A DNA stretch of 64,000 bases from Bacteroidota bacterium (GTDB lineage Bacteria; Bacteroidota; Bacteroidia; B-17B0; Aurantibacillaceae). Position 1 is the first letter of the stretch. Each line of letters opens with the position of its first letter. The position numbers were made by a program, and so were the translations under genes. The DNA lies in contig JAFDXR010000001.1 of NCBI GenBank assembly GCA_018267825.1, positions 172,286 through 236,285 of the forward strand, in the 5' to 3' direction. Shown piece after piece: positions 16,600-25,627 of this stretch. A model generated the notes under the pieces. That model made no database searches and had not been told where the DNA came from. It worked only from the letters and a program-made list of their open reading frames with translations.

Positions 16600-17108
16600 A
16601 TGATATTATTTGAGTGTGAAATTAATTTATCTTTTCCGTTTAAAAATCCAAGGCCAACCACAAAGGTAAAAGCGCTCACTTTTGCACCCTGCATTTCAAC
16701 CAGGCTTGCTGCTGCCGAAGCCGTTCCGCCTGTTGCCAGCAGATCGTCGTGAATCACAACATTCCAGTTTTTGCGGATACTTCCTTCGTGCATTTCTATT
16801 TTTGCAGATCCGTATTCCAGATCGTATTCGTAACCTATGGTTTTATAAGGCAGTTTTCCTGCTTTACGAACCAGTATAAAAGGTATTCCCAGTTTATTGG
16901 CCAGAAGAAATCCGAATAAAAATCCACGGCTTTCAATACCAACAATTGCATCGGGCTTTCCCTGAATGGAAGAGACAAATCCATCTGTAATTTCGTTGCA
17001 TAAATTCTGGTTTTCAAAAATGGGGGTTATGTCTTTGAACATAATACCCGGTTTCGGGAAATCAGGAACATCACGTATGGAACTCTTTATATTGGTCTCT
17101 AAACCCAT
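16581..17108 (-). CDS. apt: Adenine phosphoribosyltransferase
   Basis: Cytoplasmic purine-salvage enzyme making AMP from adenine and PRPP. The 175-residue product shows the APT pattern: SIRDVPDFPKPGIMFKDITP at the N-terminus, VGIESRGFLFG, the LVRKAGKLP flexible-loop region, and the PRPP-binding motif VVIHDDLLATGGTA. Length is normal. The gene has a clear promoter (TTG at 17150-17148, 18-nt spacer, TAAGTTTG at 17129-17122) 13 nt before its ATG. The acyl-CoA dehydrogenase gene overlaps its 3' end. Confidence 0.95.
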   Translation of the reverse strand: MGLETNIKSSIRDVPDFPKPGIMFKDITPIFENQNLCNEITDGFVSSIQGKPDAIVGIESRGFLFGFLLANKLGIPFILVRKAGKLPYKTIGYEYDLEYGSAKIEMHEGSIRKNWNVVIHDDLLATGGTASAAASLVEMQGAKVSAFTFVVGLGFLNGKDKLISHSNNIICLAQY

Positions 17109-17121
17109 TTCACTAGGATTA

Positions 17122-17150
17122 CAAACTTAGTGATATTTTACTGAAAACAA
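17122..17150 (-). promoter_or_regulatory. Complete Bacteroidota promoter for apt
   Basis: TTG (17150-17148), an 18-nt spacer and TAAGTTTG (17129-17122), reading on the minus strand. This is the only promoter in the window where I see both boxes at standard spacing. It is 13 nt from the apt ATG. Confidence 0.75.
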
Positions 17151-17204
17151 CGGTTTTTTATAAAATTATATGCCCTTTACCATTATTTAACCCATTGGTT
17201 TTAT

Positions 17205-18128
17205 TCAGTTAAAATCGAGGTATGGCAATAGCCTTTCCAGCTTCTCGGGTGTGAAAATGCCCAGATTGCGGATATCGGCCTCATTCAGCTTCCCATGTTT
17301 ATTTCTGTAGTTGATGATGGCCTGTGTAGCCTGAAAGCTGAAATACGGGTGTTTTTTGAGTTCATTAAAACCGATGGTATTAATCCCTAGTTTATGAATA
17401 AGGGATACATCCAGGTGTATAACCGGCATATTGAGCTGAACCACGCTATCGCGGAGACCATAGATCTCGCTGAGTTGTTTTAAACTGTGAAAACCACCAA
17501 GCAGGGTTCTGTATTTTATGATGCGATGCGCCAGCGCAGGTCCAATGGCCTTAAGCGCCACGAGCGAAACGCTATCGGCCGTATTGAGTTCCAATACCTG
17601 TGTTTTGCGCTCCAGGCCGGGCTTCCTCGCATTGGTGGTATACGTAGTGGTGGCCTTACTGTTGTTATGAACCAGTATATAGGGCTCCAGTTCTTTATAG
17701 AGCCTATCGTTCATGCCATATAATTTTTTCAGGTCTACTGCTGTTTTAAAATACCCTCCCTTTTCCCGGAAATTAACCAGAATACGGGCTGTTTTGGATG
17801 GAAAACCCAGTTGTATGGCTTCATCATAAGAAACTGTATTGGGGTCAAACACATAATGCTGCACCGGAATAGAAGCCGGTAGCTGTTTTCCCGAAACCGA
17901 ACCGGAATCCTTTTTATAATGGTATTTCTTTTGTTTGAGGCCGGGGCTGCTGAACTTCGAAAAATCAATGGCTGCGAGATCCGGGCGGGCCGGAGTTCCG
18001 AACATATAAGGTAGCGCAAGCCGCACCGCAATAAGTATTGCAATGATGCATATCAAAACAAATACACCGTTGCGTTCCTGTTTATTGAAATGAAAAGTGT
18101 TGGAGAAAAATTTATTGAGGCGGCCCAT
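17205..18128 (-). CDS. Membrane-anchored helix-hairpin-helix protein, ComEA-like
   Basis: The 307-residue product (start MGRLNKFF at 18128) has one membrane helix near residues 22-42 (GVFVLICIIAILIAVRLALPY). Three helix-hairpin-helix segments then follow: FDPNTVSYDEAIQLGFPSKTA, LNTADSVSLVALKAIGPALA and INTIGFNELKKHPYF. HhH units of this spacing (NTAD..L..I.GIG.A..I..YR) bind DNA in ComEA-like uptake proteins, so a role with DNA at the membrane is plausible but inferred. The frame is open up to 18242, but that part is antisense-free overlap with the permease gene and looks non-native; starting at 18128 or 18134 leaves a 17-23 nt overlap with the permease stop, suggesting translational coupling. 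Confidence 0.82.
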   Translation of the reverse strand: MGRLNKFFSNTFHFNKQERNGVFVLICIIAILIAVRLALPYMFGTPARPDLAAIDFSKFSSPGLKQKKYHYKKDSGSVSGKQLPASIPVQHYVFDPNTVSYDEAIQLGFPSKTARILVNFREKGGYFKTAVDLKKLYGMNDRLYKELEPYILVHNNSKATTTYTTNARKPGLERKTQVLELNTADSVSLVALKAIGPALAHRIIKYRTLLGGFHSLKQLSEIYGLRDSVVQLNMPVIHLDVSLIHKLGINTIGFNELKKHPYFSFQATQAIINYRNKHGKLNEADIRNLGIFTPEKLERLLPYLDFN

Positions 18129-19572
18129 ACGCATGCTTGTTTCGTTTAAACAAATAGTATACGGGAATACCAATAAGCATGATGAGAAGTCCCATGCCTG
18201 TGTTGAATGTTTTGAAAATAAGCAGGTCGATGCAGATAGCACTGGTCAGCAGAATATAAAGAACAGGGATCAACGGATATCCGAATGCCTTGTAAGGTCT
18301 GTCAGCATCCGGCATTTTTTTCCGCAGGATGAATATACCTGTAATCGTAATGATATAAAAAATGAGCGATGAAAATGTACAATAATCGAGCAGATCGCCA
18401 TAGGAACCGCTCAGGCATAACAGCGATGCCCATATACCCTGCAACACCAGGGCATTGGCCGGCACATTGAAACGGTTGAGTTTTGCCGCTTTCTTAAAAA
18501 ACAACCCTTCTTTGGCCATGGATTGAAAAAGGCGTGAACCGGCAAGGATCAACCCATTGTTACAACCGAAGGTCGATACCATAATGAGTGCGGCCATGAG
18601 GTATTTGGCGACATCACCGAACACCACAAACAAGGCGGCAGTGCCAACCCGTTCATTCTGTGCGCACATAATCCCCTGCTCCATGACTGTTTTACCGGCA
18701 TAAGATCCTTCTATCGGAAGCAGACACAGATACGCCACATTGGCCAGGATGTATATAGCCGTTACAATGCAAACACCAAAAAATAAACCCAGGGGGATGT
18801 TACGTTGCGGCTTATCAACCTCCCCTGCTATAAATGTAACATTGTTCCAGGCATCGCTGCTGAAGAGTGAGCCGATCATAGCCACTCCCAGGGCTGTTGC
18901 CAATGTCATACCTGATAAAGGACGAAAAAACTGCCCGATAATTTTACCCTCGTGCTTTACAGGAATGAGTGCTTTTGCATCCCAGGGGTTTGAAAAATTA
19001 TTGGCAAACACGTCTGTTTTGGAGCCGTAATAAATCCCAACAATGATGAGGGTAAACAAAGCCATGAGCTTGGCCGATGTAAAGATCCGCTGAATGGCTT
19101 TTCCGTTCTCAATGCCACGGGTATTAATAAATGTAAGCAGGGCTATAATAACGATGGCCAGCAACTGGGCGCTGGTTATTTTGAATTCCCAGAGTTGAAG
19201 CAATACATTGCCTTCTTCAAAAAACGGGATAAACACACCGGTGAATTTGGCAAAGGCCACGGCCACGGCGGCGATCACACCGGTTTGAATAACCAGGAAA
19301 ACCGTCCAGCCGTATACAAAGGCGGTCAGTTCCCCGAAAGCTTCCTTAATGTAAACAAATTGTCCGCCGGCTTTGGGCATCATACCCGCCAGTTCGCCAT
19401 AACTCAGGGCCGCAAATAACGTGATCAGGCCCGTGAAGATCCAGATGAGTAAGAGCCAGCCCGAAGAGCCCACGGAGCGGGCTATATCAGCACTCACAAT
19501 AAAAATCCCCGAACCTATCATTGATCCGGCGACCAGCATGGTCGTATCAAATAAGTTCAGGGATTTTTTCAT
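18112..19572 (-). CDS. APC family amino-acid permease, LAT/SteT-like
   Basis: Inner-membrane amino-acid transporter of the APC superfamily. The 486-residue product has about twelve hydrophobic helices. The first carries the substrate-binding GSMIGSGIF motif, and SYGELAGMMPKAGGQFVYIKEAFG is typical of the LAT/SteT-type exchanger subgroup (serine/threonine or neutral amino acids); the substrate is not determinable here. It lies 18 nt downstream of a second, CAT-type permease gene, and its 3' end overlaps the HhH protein gene, so the three probably form one transcript. Confidence 0.9.
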   Translation of the reverse strand: MKKSLNLFDTTMLVAGSMIGSGIFIVSADIARSVGSSGWLLLIWIFTGLITLFAALSYGELAGMMPKAGGQFVYIKEAFGELTAFVYGWTVFLVIQTGVIAAVAVAFAKFTGVFIPFFEEGNVLLQLWEFKITSAQLLAIVIIALLTFINTRGIENGKAIQRIFTSAKLMALFTLIIVGIYYGSKTDVFANNFSNPWDAKALIPVKHEGKIIGQFFRPLSGMTLATALGVAMIGSLFSSDAWNNVTFIAGEVDKPQRNIPLGLFFGVCIVTAIYILANVAYLCLLPIEGSYAGKTVMEQGIMCAQNERVGTAALFVVFGDVAKYLMAALIMVSTFGCNNGLILAGSRLFQSMAKEGLFFKKAAKLNRFNVPANALVLQGIWASLLCLSGSYGDLLDYCTFSSLIFYIITITGIFILRKKMPDADRPYKAFGYPLIPVLYILLTSAICIDLLIFKTFNTGMGLLIMLIGIPVYYLFKRNKHAYGPPQ

Positions 19573-19590
19573 GCCTAATTATAAATGGCC

Positions 19591-21081
19591 TTAGTCTTCG
19601 CTGATTTCGCCGTCGGCTTTCTGCAGATTACTATTCCATTTACTATACAGGAAATATACGGTGATCCCAATAGCGCCCCAGATCAGGAAAGCGATCCAGG
19701 TATCTTTTCTCACGAAATACATCAGGAAAATATTGAACGCAACACCCAGAGTACCTACCAGATAAACTGCCGGAGTTCTGTATGGACGCTCGAGTTCCGG
19801 TTTTTTGAAACGAAGGATCATCACGGCCACACATACCATGGCAAATGCAAGCAGGGTACCCATACTACACATTTCGCTTACTTTCTCGATAGGTGTAAGG
19901 GCTGCTACAAATGAAATAATGGCACCCACAAGGATGGTACTCTTATGCGGGGTTTTAAATTTCGGGTGTAATGTTCTGAAGAATTTCGGTAAAAGGCCGT
20001 CTTTAGCCATACCCAGGAAAATACGTGTCTGTCCAAGCATCATCACCAGCATTACCGAAGTCAGACCGGCTGTTGCCGCGAGCGTTATAATAAACACGGC
20101 CCAGTTAATTCCTATACCTGAAAACGCTGAGGCAACCGGTGCCGCTTTATCGAGCTGGTCGTATTTTACCATACCGGTCAGTACCAATGAAACGAGGATA
20201 TACAAGAGGGTACAGATAATAAGCGATGCTACGATGGCAAAGGGTACATCTTTCTTAGGGTTAATAGCCTCACCGGCTTGTGTGGATACCGCATCGAAAC
20301 CGATGTAAGCAAAGAACACAATCGTGGCGGCTGTTAATACTCCACCGAATCCAAAATTGAATTTACCGGTTGCTTCACCATGTTCGCCCAACACAGGAAC
20401 TTTTTCGGGAATAAATGGCTTCCAATTGTCTGTATTGATATAGAATGCTCCGACAAAAATCACAAACAATACCACCAGTATTTTCAGAATCACAATGATG
20501 TTATTGGTGCTTGCTGCTTCTTTAATTCCTTTTACCAGGATGGCGGTCACGATCCATGTAATGAGGAAGGCCGGCAGGTTAAAGGCAAAACCGGGAGCAG
20601 GAAGTCCTGCAGCCAGGCTCTTTTCAGTGGCCGTTGCCAAATCGTTGCAAAGCCAGATCGGAAAATCGACATGACACAGGTGGAGAAATTTCACAAAATA
20701 CCCACTCCAGGCTACAGCCACAGTTGTAGCCCCCATCATATATTCGAGTATAAGGTTCCAGCCTATGAACCATGCAAACAATTCGCCTACAGTGCCATAA
20801 GCGTAGGCATAGGCAGACCCTTCAACAGGAAGTACCGAAGCAAATTCCGCATAACATAAAGAAGCGAACAAACAACCGATACCTGCAATAATGAACGAAA
20901 GAGCGAGGGCCGGGCCTGCATAATCGTGTGCGGCAATTCCGGTCAGGGTAAAAATCCCCCCACCGATAATGGCACCAATACCGAGCGAGGTTAAGCCCCA
21001 CTTGGTAAGCACCCGTTTCAAATCGTTTTTCTTCATGTCGGCCTCGAAGGCCGATACTGGTTTTACTCTCCAAACTGACAT
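19591..21081 (-). CDS. APC family amino-acid permease, CAT/YfnA-like
   Basis: Inner-membrane transporter of the cationic amino-acid transporter branch of the APC superfamily. The 496-residue product has 12-14 helices, the GIGAIIGGGIF motif in helix 1, CYAEFASVLPVEGSAYAYAYGTVGE, and IGFDAVSTQAGEAINPKKDVP in the middle. These are hallmarks of the CAT/YfnA group; substrate specificity (basic or neutral amino acids) is not assigned. ATG 21081 gives a 15-residue extension before the alternative MKKNDLKRV start at 21036. It is first in the permease-permease-HhH run and has a TATATTTG box 33 nt upstream. Confidence 0.9.
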   Translation of the reverse strand: MSVWRVKPVSAFEADMKKNDLKRVLTKWGLTSLGIGAIIGGGIFTLTGIAAHDYAGPALALSFIIAGIGCLFASLCYAEFASVLPVEGSAYAYAYGTVGELFAWFIGWNLILEYMMGATTVAVAWSGYFVKFLHLCHVDFPIWLCNDLATATEKSLAAGLPAPGFAFNLPAFLITWIVTAILVKGIKEAASTNNIIVILKILVVLFVIFVGAFYINTDNWKPFIPEKVPVLGEHGEATGKFNFGFGGVLTAATIVFFAYIGFDAVSTQAGEAINPKKDVPFAIVASLIICTLLYILVSLVLTGMVKYDQLDKAAPVASAFSGIGINWAVFIITLAATAGLTSVMLVMMLGQTRIFLGMAKDGLLPKFFRTLHPKFKTPHKSTILVGAIISFVAALTPIEKVSEMCSMGTLLAFAMVCVAVMILRFKKPELERPYRTPAVYLVGTLGVAFNIFLMYFVRKDTWIAFLIWGAIGITVYFLYSKWNSNLQKADGEISED

Positions 21082-21114
21082 ATATCTTTTAAAACTTTTA
21101 GATTACAGAATTAC

Positions 21115-21122
21115 CAAATATA
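21115..21122 (-). promoter_or_regulatory. TATATTTG -7 box for permease operon
   Basis: An exact TAnnTTTG match on the minus strand, 33 nt before ATG 21081. It lies in a divergent intergenic region shared with the M50 protease gene. Confidence 0.55.
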
Positions 21123-21198
21123 ATTTTTTTATTTCAAAAAGTGCCCATGTCAAAACTTTTCTGCTGCTGAATGGTTTTTATTCGTGTAGTATAATTCG

Positions 21199-21206
21199 TA
21201 CTTTTG
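21199..21206 (+). promoter_or_regulatory. TACTTTTG -7 box directly before M50 protease gene
   Basis: An exact TAnnTTTG match ending only 5 nt before GTG 21212, so the transcript would start at or next to the start codon. Confidence 0.5.
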
Positions 21207-21211
21207 CACCC

Positions 21212-22159
21212 GTGGAAACAGATGAAAACCAACACCATCAGGAATCAGAACTGAAATACCCTCCGAAGCCTATTTTAGTTCAAAACAAAAAGAACTGGGT
21301 TACCCGATCCATCATAAGCCTGGTGATGTATGCTGTTTTTTTTATCATTTTTCTCCAGGGAAATCCAGTTTATGTAGCCGCTGTACTTGTTGTTCTTTTG
21401 ATTCATGAGCTTGGGCATTTCTTTGCCATGAAACTATATGGCTATAATGATGTGAAACTCTTTGTGCTTCCTTTATTAGGCGCCTATGTAACCGGTACAA
21501 AGTCGCGGATTTCGCAGAGGCAGATGTCGGTTATTATTCTGGCAGGGCCTGTTCCCGGTATATTATTAGGGTTTGCCATGCTGATGTATACACTCTATTA
21601 TCCAAACGACCGGATTCACATGCTCGGCAATATCTTTCTTTATCTTAACCTGCTGAACCTCCTGCCTTTTATGCCCCTGGATGGCGGACGCCTGCTGGAA
21701 ACCCTGTTTATACGCGAACGGTATATCATACGCATGGTCTTTTCCATTTTATCGATCATAGCGATGACACTCGTAGCGATCGTCTTCCCAAACAGCATTA
21801 TCTTTTTACTGATCCCGGTTTCCATGATCTTTAATGTAGTGCTGGAAGTCAAAAACCAGAAAATCAGAGATTATCTGAAACAGGAGCATATCAATTACAT
21901 AACGGATTATGCAGACCTGCCGGACAAAAATTACTGGTCGATCCGCGACTGCTTACTCCTGGCTTATTCGACCCGCTACAAAGGTGTTGAACCTGGTGTA
22001 TACCAATACAGTGTTGCCGAAGGCGCTATCATACAACATATTACCAGTATTCTGCAAACACCTTTCCAGGTAGATGTAAAAGCATTTGGCAAGCTGTTTA
22101 TCATGTTGCTCTATGTAGCCATGTTTGCCCTGCCCTTTATTCTTATTGCCCTGCATTAA
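21212..22159 (+). CDS. M50 family site-2 protease-like membrane metallopeptidase
   Basis: Predicted intramembrane zinc protease. Starting at GTG 21212 the product has 315 residues. The motif IHELGHFFAMKLYGY (HExxH, His65-His69) sits in a membrane helix, and LNLLPFMPLDGGRLLETLF supplies the NxxPxxPLDGG motif with the third zinc ligand Asp. Five to six hydrophobic helices surround them, and a C-terminal helix ends the protein. The frame is open back to 20969, but that stretch is antisense to the permease start and spans both promoter boxes, so it is rejected. No in-frame ATG precedes the first membrane helix, which makes GTG the likely start. The substrate is unknown. Confidence 0.85.
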   Translation: METDENQHHQESELKYPPKPILVQNKKNWVTRSIISLVMYAVFFIIFLQGNPVYVAAVLVVLLIHELGHFFAMKLYGYNDVKLFVLPLLGAYVTGTKSRISQRQMSVIILAGPVPGILLGFAMLMYTLYYPNDRIHMLGNIFLYLNLLNLLPFMPLDGGRLLETLFIRERYIIRMVFSILSIIAMTLVAIVFPNSIIFLLIPVSMIFNVVLEVKNQKIRDYLKQEHINYITDYADLPDKNYWSIRDCLLLAYSTRYKGVEPGVYQYSVAEGAIIQHITSILQTPFQVDVKAFGKLFIMLLYVAMFALPFILIALH

Positions 22160-22215
22160 TTGTTTTTTCCGGAAAGCTTATTTTCTCTTCGAAAAATAGG
22201 TAAATTGGCATTGTT

Positions 22216-22800
22216 TTGAGAATAAGCCTGTCTGTCATACTCTGTTGGTTCGTTCTTGGCCTGGGGGCCCAGAACCTGGATGTATCCATGCTCCGGAAGA
22301 TCAACAAGGATGAGCATCCGAAATGGGACAAAACCATGAGGATCACCTCCACCTCAGTGGTTCCTGTCATGATTGCGAGTCCGGCTACACTATACCTGAC
22401 TGGCTACCTGAATCATGATCAACCGATGATGCGCAACGGCGTGAAAACTGCCGTTGCTATTGGTTTTAACCAACTGCTGACCACTTCCCTGAAAATTAGT
22501 ATTCAGCGCAAACGCCCTTATGATCAGTATCCCAATGATATTGTAAAACGCACCAGTGTGCATGGTTATTCATTTCCGTCGGGCCACACGTCTACTGCTT
22601 TTGCTACGGCCACGGCCCTGACGTTGAGTACAAAAAAATGGTATGTGGCTGTCCCGGCCTATGCCTATGCCTGTGGCGTTGGTTATTCGCGCATGAGGCT
22701 GGGTGTTCACTTCCCGACCGATGTACTCGGCGGCATGGTAGTGGGTATTGGTTCGGGTCTACTGGTATGGGGTGCCGATAAATGGATCTTTCATAAATAA
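22216..22800 (+). CDS. PAP2 superfamily phosphatase, exported
   Basis: Predicted membrane-associated lipid or pyrophosphate phosphatase of the PAP2/acid phosphatase superfamily. The 194-residue product begins with a signal-like segment (MRISLSVILCWFVLGLGAQ). All three phosphatase signatures are present in order: KISIQRKRP (Kx6RP), PSGHTSTAFA (PSGH) and SRMRLGVHFPTD (SRx5HxxxD). Likely substrates are undecaprenyl or phosphatidate phosphates, but the family is broad. TTG 22216 is needed to keep the signal segment; the first ATG would start at residue 24. The TTG overlaps a promoter-like TTGTTTTG, so the start is not certain. It is convergent with the rmlD-like gene. Confidence 0.87.
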   Translation: MRISLSVILCWFVLGLGAQNLDVSMLRKINKDEHPKWDKTMRITSTSVVPVMIASPATLYLTGYLNHDQPMMRNGVKTAVAIGFNQLLTTSLKISIQRKRPYDQYPNDIVKRTSVHGYSFPSGHTSTAFATATALTLSTKKWYVAVPAYAYACGVGYSRMRLGVHFPTDVLGGMVVGIGSGLLVWGADKWIFHK

Positions 22801-22818
22801 AATCCCTGTCAGGATTTT
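22799..22818. terminator. Short hairpin between convergent PAP2 and rmlD-like genes
   Basis: AAAATCC pairs with GGATTTT around CTGTCA. It overlaps the last codons of the rmlD-like gene and can fold in either transcript; as a terminator it is weak. Confidence 0.45.
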
Positions 22819-23738
22819 GCCTTTACCTGTTCTTCCAGGATTCTGATGCCTTCTTCGAAACTATGTGGTTTGTAACCCAGATCACAAACGGCTTTTTCGA
22901 CAATGAAACCGGTTACCGGCGGGCGTTTGGCCGGTTGCTTAATATCGGCTGATTTGGAGGGTTTGATGAGCGACTTATCCAGCTTGTAATAGTCGGCTAC
23001 TTTCTGTGCCAGTTCCAGGATGCTCATAAAATCCTTTCCGGAAATGTTGTAAATACCTTTTGCATGTTTTTCGGCAATGAGGATACACCCGTCCGCCAGG
23101 TCTTCGGCCAGTGTTGGTGTGCGGAACTGATCGTCTACCACATTGATTTGTTTACCCTGTTCCAGGTTCGATTTTACCCAGAGTACAATGTTACTGCGAC
23201 TCATATTGTCGACAATCCCGTATACCAACACCGTGCGGGCAATGGCCCAGTCGAGGGCACTGGCCTGCACAATGCGCTCAGCCTCCAGTTTTGTTTCGGC
23301 GTAGTAACTCAGCGGATTCGGAATTTCGTTCTCATCGAGAGGCCCGTGTGTGCCATCGAATATAAAATCGGTGCTCAGATGAATGAAGTGCGGTTTATAC
23401 GCTGTATGTTCTTTCTGAAGGGCTTCGAGTGTTTTCACCTGGTTCTCAACCGATACAGTGTTAAGCAGGTGTGCCCCTTCACGGTCAGTTTCGCAGGCAT
23501 CCACATTGGTCATGGCCGCCGTGTTGATTACCACATCCGGCAAAAATTCCGCGAATACGCTCGCCACCTGTGCAGCATCAGTAATATCAAGGGAAGCATA
23601 CGTATAACCGTTTGTATCCACCAGCCTGTTTTCGCCACGGGCGGTGGCAATTAAAGTAACCGCAGGATTTTGTTTGAGTTTATAAACAAGTTTCTGGCCC
23701 AGGAGACCGTTGGAACCGGTGATGAGAATTTTTTTCAT
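22809..23738 (-). CDS. RmlD-like NAD(P)-dependent sugar reductase
   Basis: SDR-superfamily oxidoreductase of the dTDP-4-dehydrorhamnose reductase type, which reduces the 4-keto sugar nucleotide in the last step of dTDP-rhamnose synthesis. The 309-residue product has the Rossmann motif ITGSNGLLGQKL, the NTAAMTNVDACE motif, the HLSTDFIFDG catalytic Ser/Thr region, and the catalytic pair in YYAETKLEAE (YxxxK). No rmlA, B or C lies nearby, so the exact sugar is not certain, and related reductases exist. It stands alone between convergent and short neighbours. Confidence 0.87.
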   Translation of the reverse strand: MKKILITGSNGLLGQKLVYKLKQNPAVTLIATARGENRLVDTNGYTYASLDITDAAQVASVFAEFLPDVVINTAAMTNVDACETDREGAHLLNTVSVENQVKTLEALQKEHTAYKPHFIHLSTDFIFDGTHGPLDENEIPNPLSYYAETKLEAERIVQASALDWAIARTVLVYGIVDNMSRSNIVLWVKSNLEQGKQINVVDDQFRTPTLAEDLADGCILIAEKHAKGIYNISGKDFMSILELAQKVADYYKLDKSLIKPSKSADIKQPAKRPPVTGFIVEKAVCDLGYKPHSFEEGIRILEEQVKAKS

Positions 23739-23812
23739 ACGTCATTCATGTGCCATAAAGGCTGCAGGACAAAGTTATTATTTTTCCCCGGTTTCTTCTT
23801 TTCTGCGTGTAA

Positions 23813-23914
23813 ATGAAAAAGGCGTATTATACCCACCGGTTTTTGATCGCCGGCAGACAAATGATTCTGGCCGAAGGGATCAAACAATTATTAGACCCCG
23901 ATCCATGTAATTAA
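23813..23914 (+). pseudogene. Possible response-regulator N-terminal remnant
   Basis: A 33-codon frame starts at ATG 23813 and ends at TAA 23912-23914. Its residues HRFLIAGRQMILAEGIKQLLD resemble the opening of NarL-type receiver domains (LIADDHQMILDGIKSLL), with the paired acidic residues replaced by Gly-Arg. Nothing of the rest of a receiver or HTH domain follows, because the antisense PspC gene begins at once. It may be a relic of a deleted regulator, a small protein, or a chance likeness. Confidence 0.3.
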
Positions 23915-24141
23915 AGATCCCACACGCTGCGGCGGCGGTAGTTGCGTGGTTTGAAATACTCTTTGTGTTCGAGTATGAAGGCCATGATAAAATAAATGAT
24001 CACCGGTGAGCCAAACGTAAAAAAAGAAAGATAGATAAAATAGAGGCGGATATTGGTTGTACGGATACCTAATTTTTTACCCCACCATTCGCATACACCA
24101 AATGCGTTTTGTTCGAACCAGAAAATGATCTTATTAATCAT
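23911..24141 (-). CDS. PspC domain protein
   Basis: Small inner-membrane protein of 76 residues with a PspC-type domain. It has an N-terminal amphipathic region (INKIIFWFEQNAFGVCEWWGKKLGIRTTNIRLYFIY), a membrane helix (SFFTFGSPVIIYFIMAFIL) and a basic tail ending RRRSVWDL. PspC proteins sense or counter membrane stress in the phage-shock response, but no PspA or PspB partner is present here. It lies 33 nt downstream of the DUF2851 gene, a pairing common in Bacteroidota, and is probably co-transcribed with it. Confidence 0.85.
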   Translation of the reverse strand: MINKIIFWFEQNAFGVCEWWGKKLGIRTTNIRLYFIYLSFFTFGSPVIIYFIMAFILEHKEYFKPRNYRRRSVWDL

Positions 24142-24174
24142 AAAGTAAAGTTAAAAAAAATTAGCATAGGAATA

Positions 24175-25455
24175 TCATCCTGCGCTGTTTTTGAGCAAAA
24201 ATCCTGCCACACTACATTCGAGACAGCGTTTGGCTGTACAAAAGTTATCATGCAGATGAATAACAGCCTGGCTCTCCAGGGCGTTATTAATACGGGCTCC
24301 CAGGGCTTCGTATCCGGCTGTTTTCATATTTTTCTCAGGCTCCAGATCACTGAGGAGATCCAATCCGTATTCGATATAACTTTCCTGTTGGTGATGCCTC
24401 GACAAAAAGAACAGGTAAGGCACTATCGTGTTTATTATGATCGACGATACCGAACTGTTGCCTATGGACTTTGGTTTTTCTACGGAAAGGTTTCCGGGTT
24501 TAAAATGTGTGTGCCAGTATGGGTGCAGCTGCGCGTTGAAAAAACGGCGGATCGTCTGTATATCAGGCTTCGTCTCCAGTAAATGAAAAAAGGACTCGTT
24601 TTTCACAAACACAGCGGCCAGTTGCGCAAGCCGTAAAGGCGGGAAATTAGCGGGTCTGAGACGCATAAACTTCCATAGTTCTTTTTTCATAGGCAGGATC
24701 TGGTACTTATGCTTCAAAAATTCAAACTCGTTCTGAAGCAGGCGTGGATACTCCTCCTCATAGGGTTCTTCCAGAAAGCCGGCTGTACCAAAGAGCAGAG
24801 CCTCCACGACCAGTGGGTGATCCAGGTGTTTCCTGATCGTTTTTAAGGGCAGTTGCTTCGCCAGTAATTCAAAGGGTGCGGCATTGGTTTTAAAACCAAA
24901 GTTCCGTGCCAACAGGATGTAAAGTGTTTCTTCGAAATCGTGCGCAGTAAAGCGATACAGGTGCTCTATGTAATCGACTTTTTCTTCGATACGACTCACA
25001 GCCATACGGTTGAGCCAGCTATTCCAGGTAATGGACGGTACACTGGTAATGCCTGTACCGCAACAGATCGGATTCGGGTTTGTCGCAATGAGGCTATACC
25101 GGTGTAGTGTGGAAGAACTTATATATGGCCTGAGTTCCAATACTGCCACACGGTTTGCCTTATTCTGCTGCAGTTCCACGTCGTGTTCGAAAACGGCATG
25201 TACCAACAGGTTGTCATAGGCCGGGTCGTTTTGGTGATGGTGTTTTAGCCAATCTGATGTTTTCAGGTGAATTTCGACATTGCCGATCATCAATAGGCCA
25301 TCAATTCGGATACGGGCGCTGAAAAAGTCGGGACCGGAATCGGAATTGTGAAATCCGGGATCCACAATTTCAATCTGTTCGTGCTGTGTGCCCTGAAACT
25401 GCGAGGTATTGAACAGTTTGAATTTCCAGATGTGGTGTAATAAAGCCTCCGTCAT
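24175..25455 (-). CDS. DUF2851 family protein
   Basis: A 426-residue cytoplasmic protein of a conserved Bacteroidota family with no known function. Recognised from its opening (TEALLHHIWKFKLFN), the block EIVDPGFHNSDSGPDFFSAR, and IGNVEIHLKTSDWLKHHHQ. A cysteine-containing tail (CTAKRCLECSVAGFLL) may bind metal. There is no signal peptide or membrane segment. The GPDF...VEIH...DW arrangement recalls nuclease-like cores, but that is only a suggestion. It is upstream of pspC on the same strand. Confidence 0.85.
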   Translation of the reverse strand: MTEALLHHIWKFKLFNTSQFQGTQHEQIEIVDPGFHNSDSGPDFFSARIRIDGLLMIGNVEIHLKTSDWLKHHHQNDPAYDNLLVHAVFEHDVELQQNKANRVAVLELRPYISSSTLHRYSLIATNPNPICCGTGITSVPSITWNSWLNRMAVSRIEEKVDYIEHLYRFTAHDFEETLYILLARNFGFKTNAAPFELLAKQLPLKTIRKHLDHPLVVEALLFGTAGFLEEPYEEEYPRLLQNEFEFLKHKYQILPMKKELWKFMRLRPANFPPLRLAQLAAVFVKNESFFHLLETKPDIQTIRRFFNAQLHPYWHTHFKPGNLSVEKPKSIGNSSVSSIIINTIVPYLFFLSRHHQQESYIEYGLDLLSDLEPEKNMKTAGYEALGARINNALESQAVIHLHDNFCTAKRCLECSVAGFLLKNSAG

Positions 25456-25627
25456 AATTCTGATATGCTAAAGATTATTGGGAGTGCTTCTAATGTAAAT
25501 AAAAAACAAGCAATACCCGCAAACAAGCGATTTTAAACGATTACAAACAATCATGCATTCTACCGGAAACTGCTATTGTTTTTTAGGGCAATAAACGGTA
25601 AAATTGTTACCCTATAAAACAACTCAT

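Noticed and set aside
18129-18242. Upstream extension of the HhH protein
   Set aside because: It lies inside the permease coding end in another frame, and the membrane-anchored product starts naturally at 18128.
20969-21211. Open frame upstream of the M50 protease that could extend its N-terminus by 81 codons
   Set aside because: It runs antisense to the permease start, spans both divergent promoter boxes, and has no membrane or signal character.
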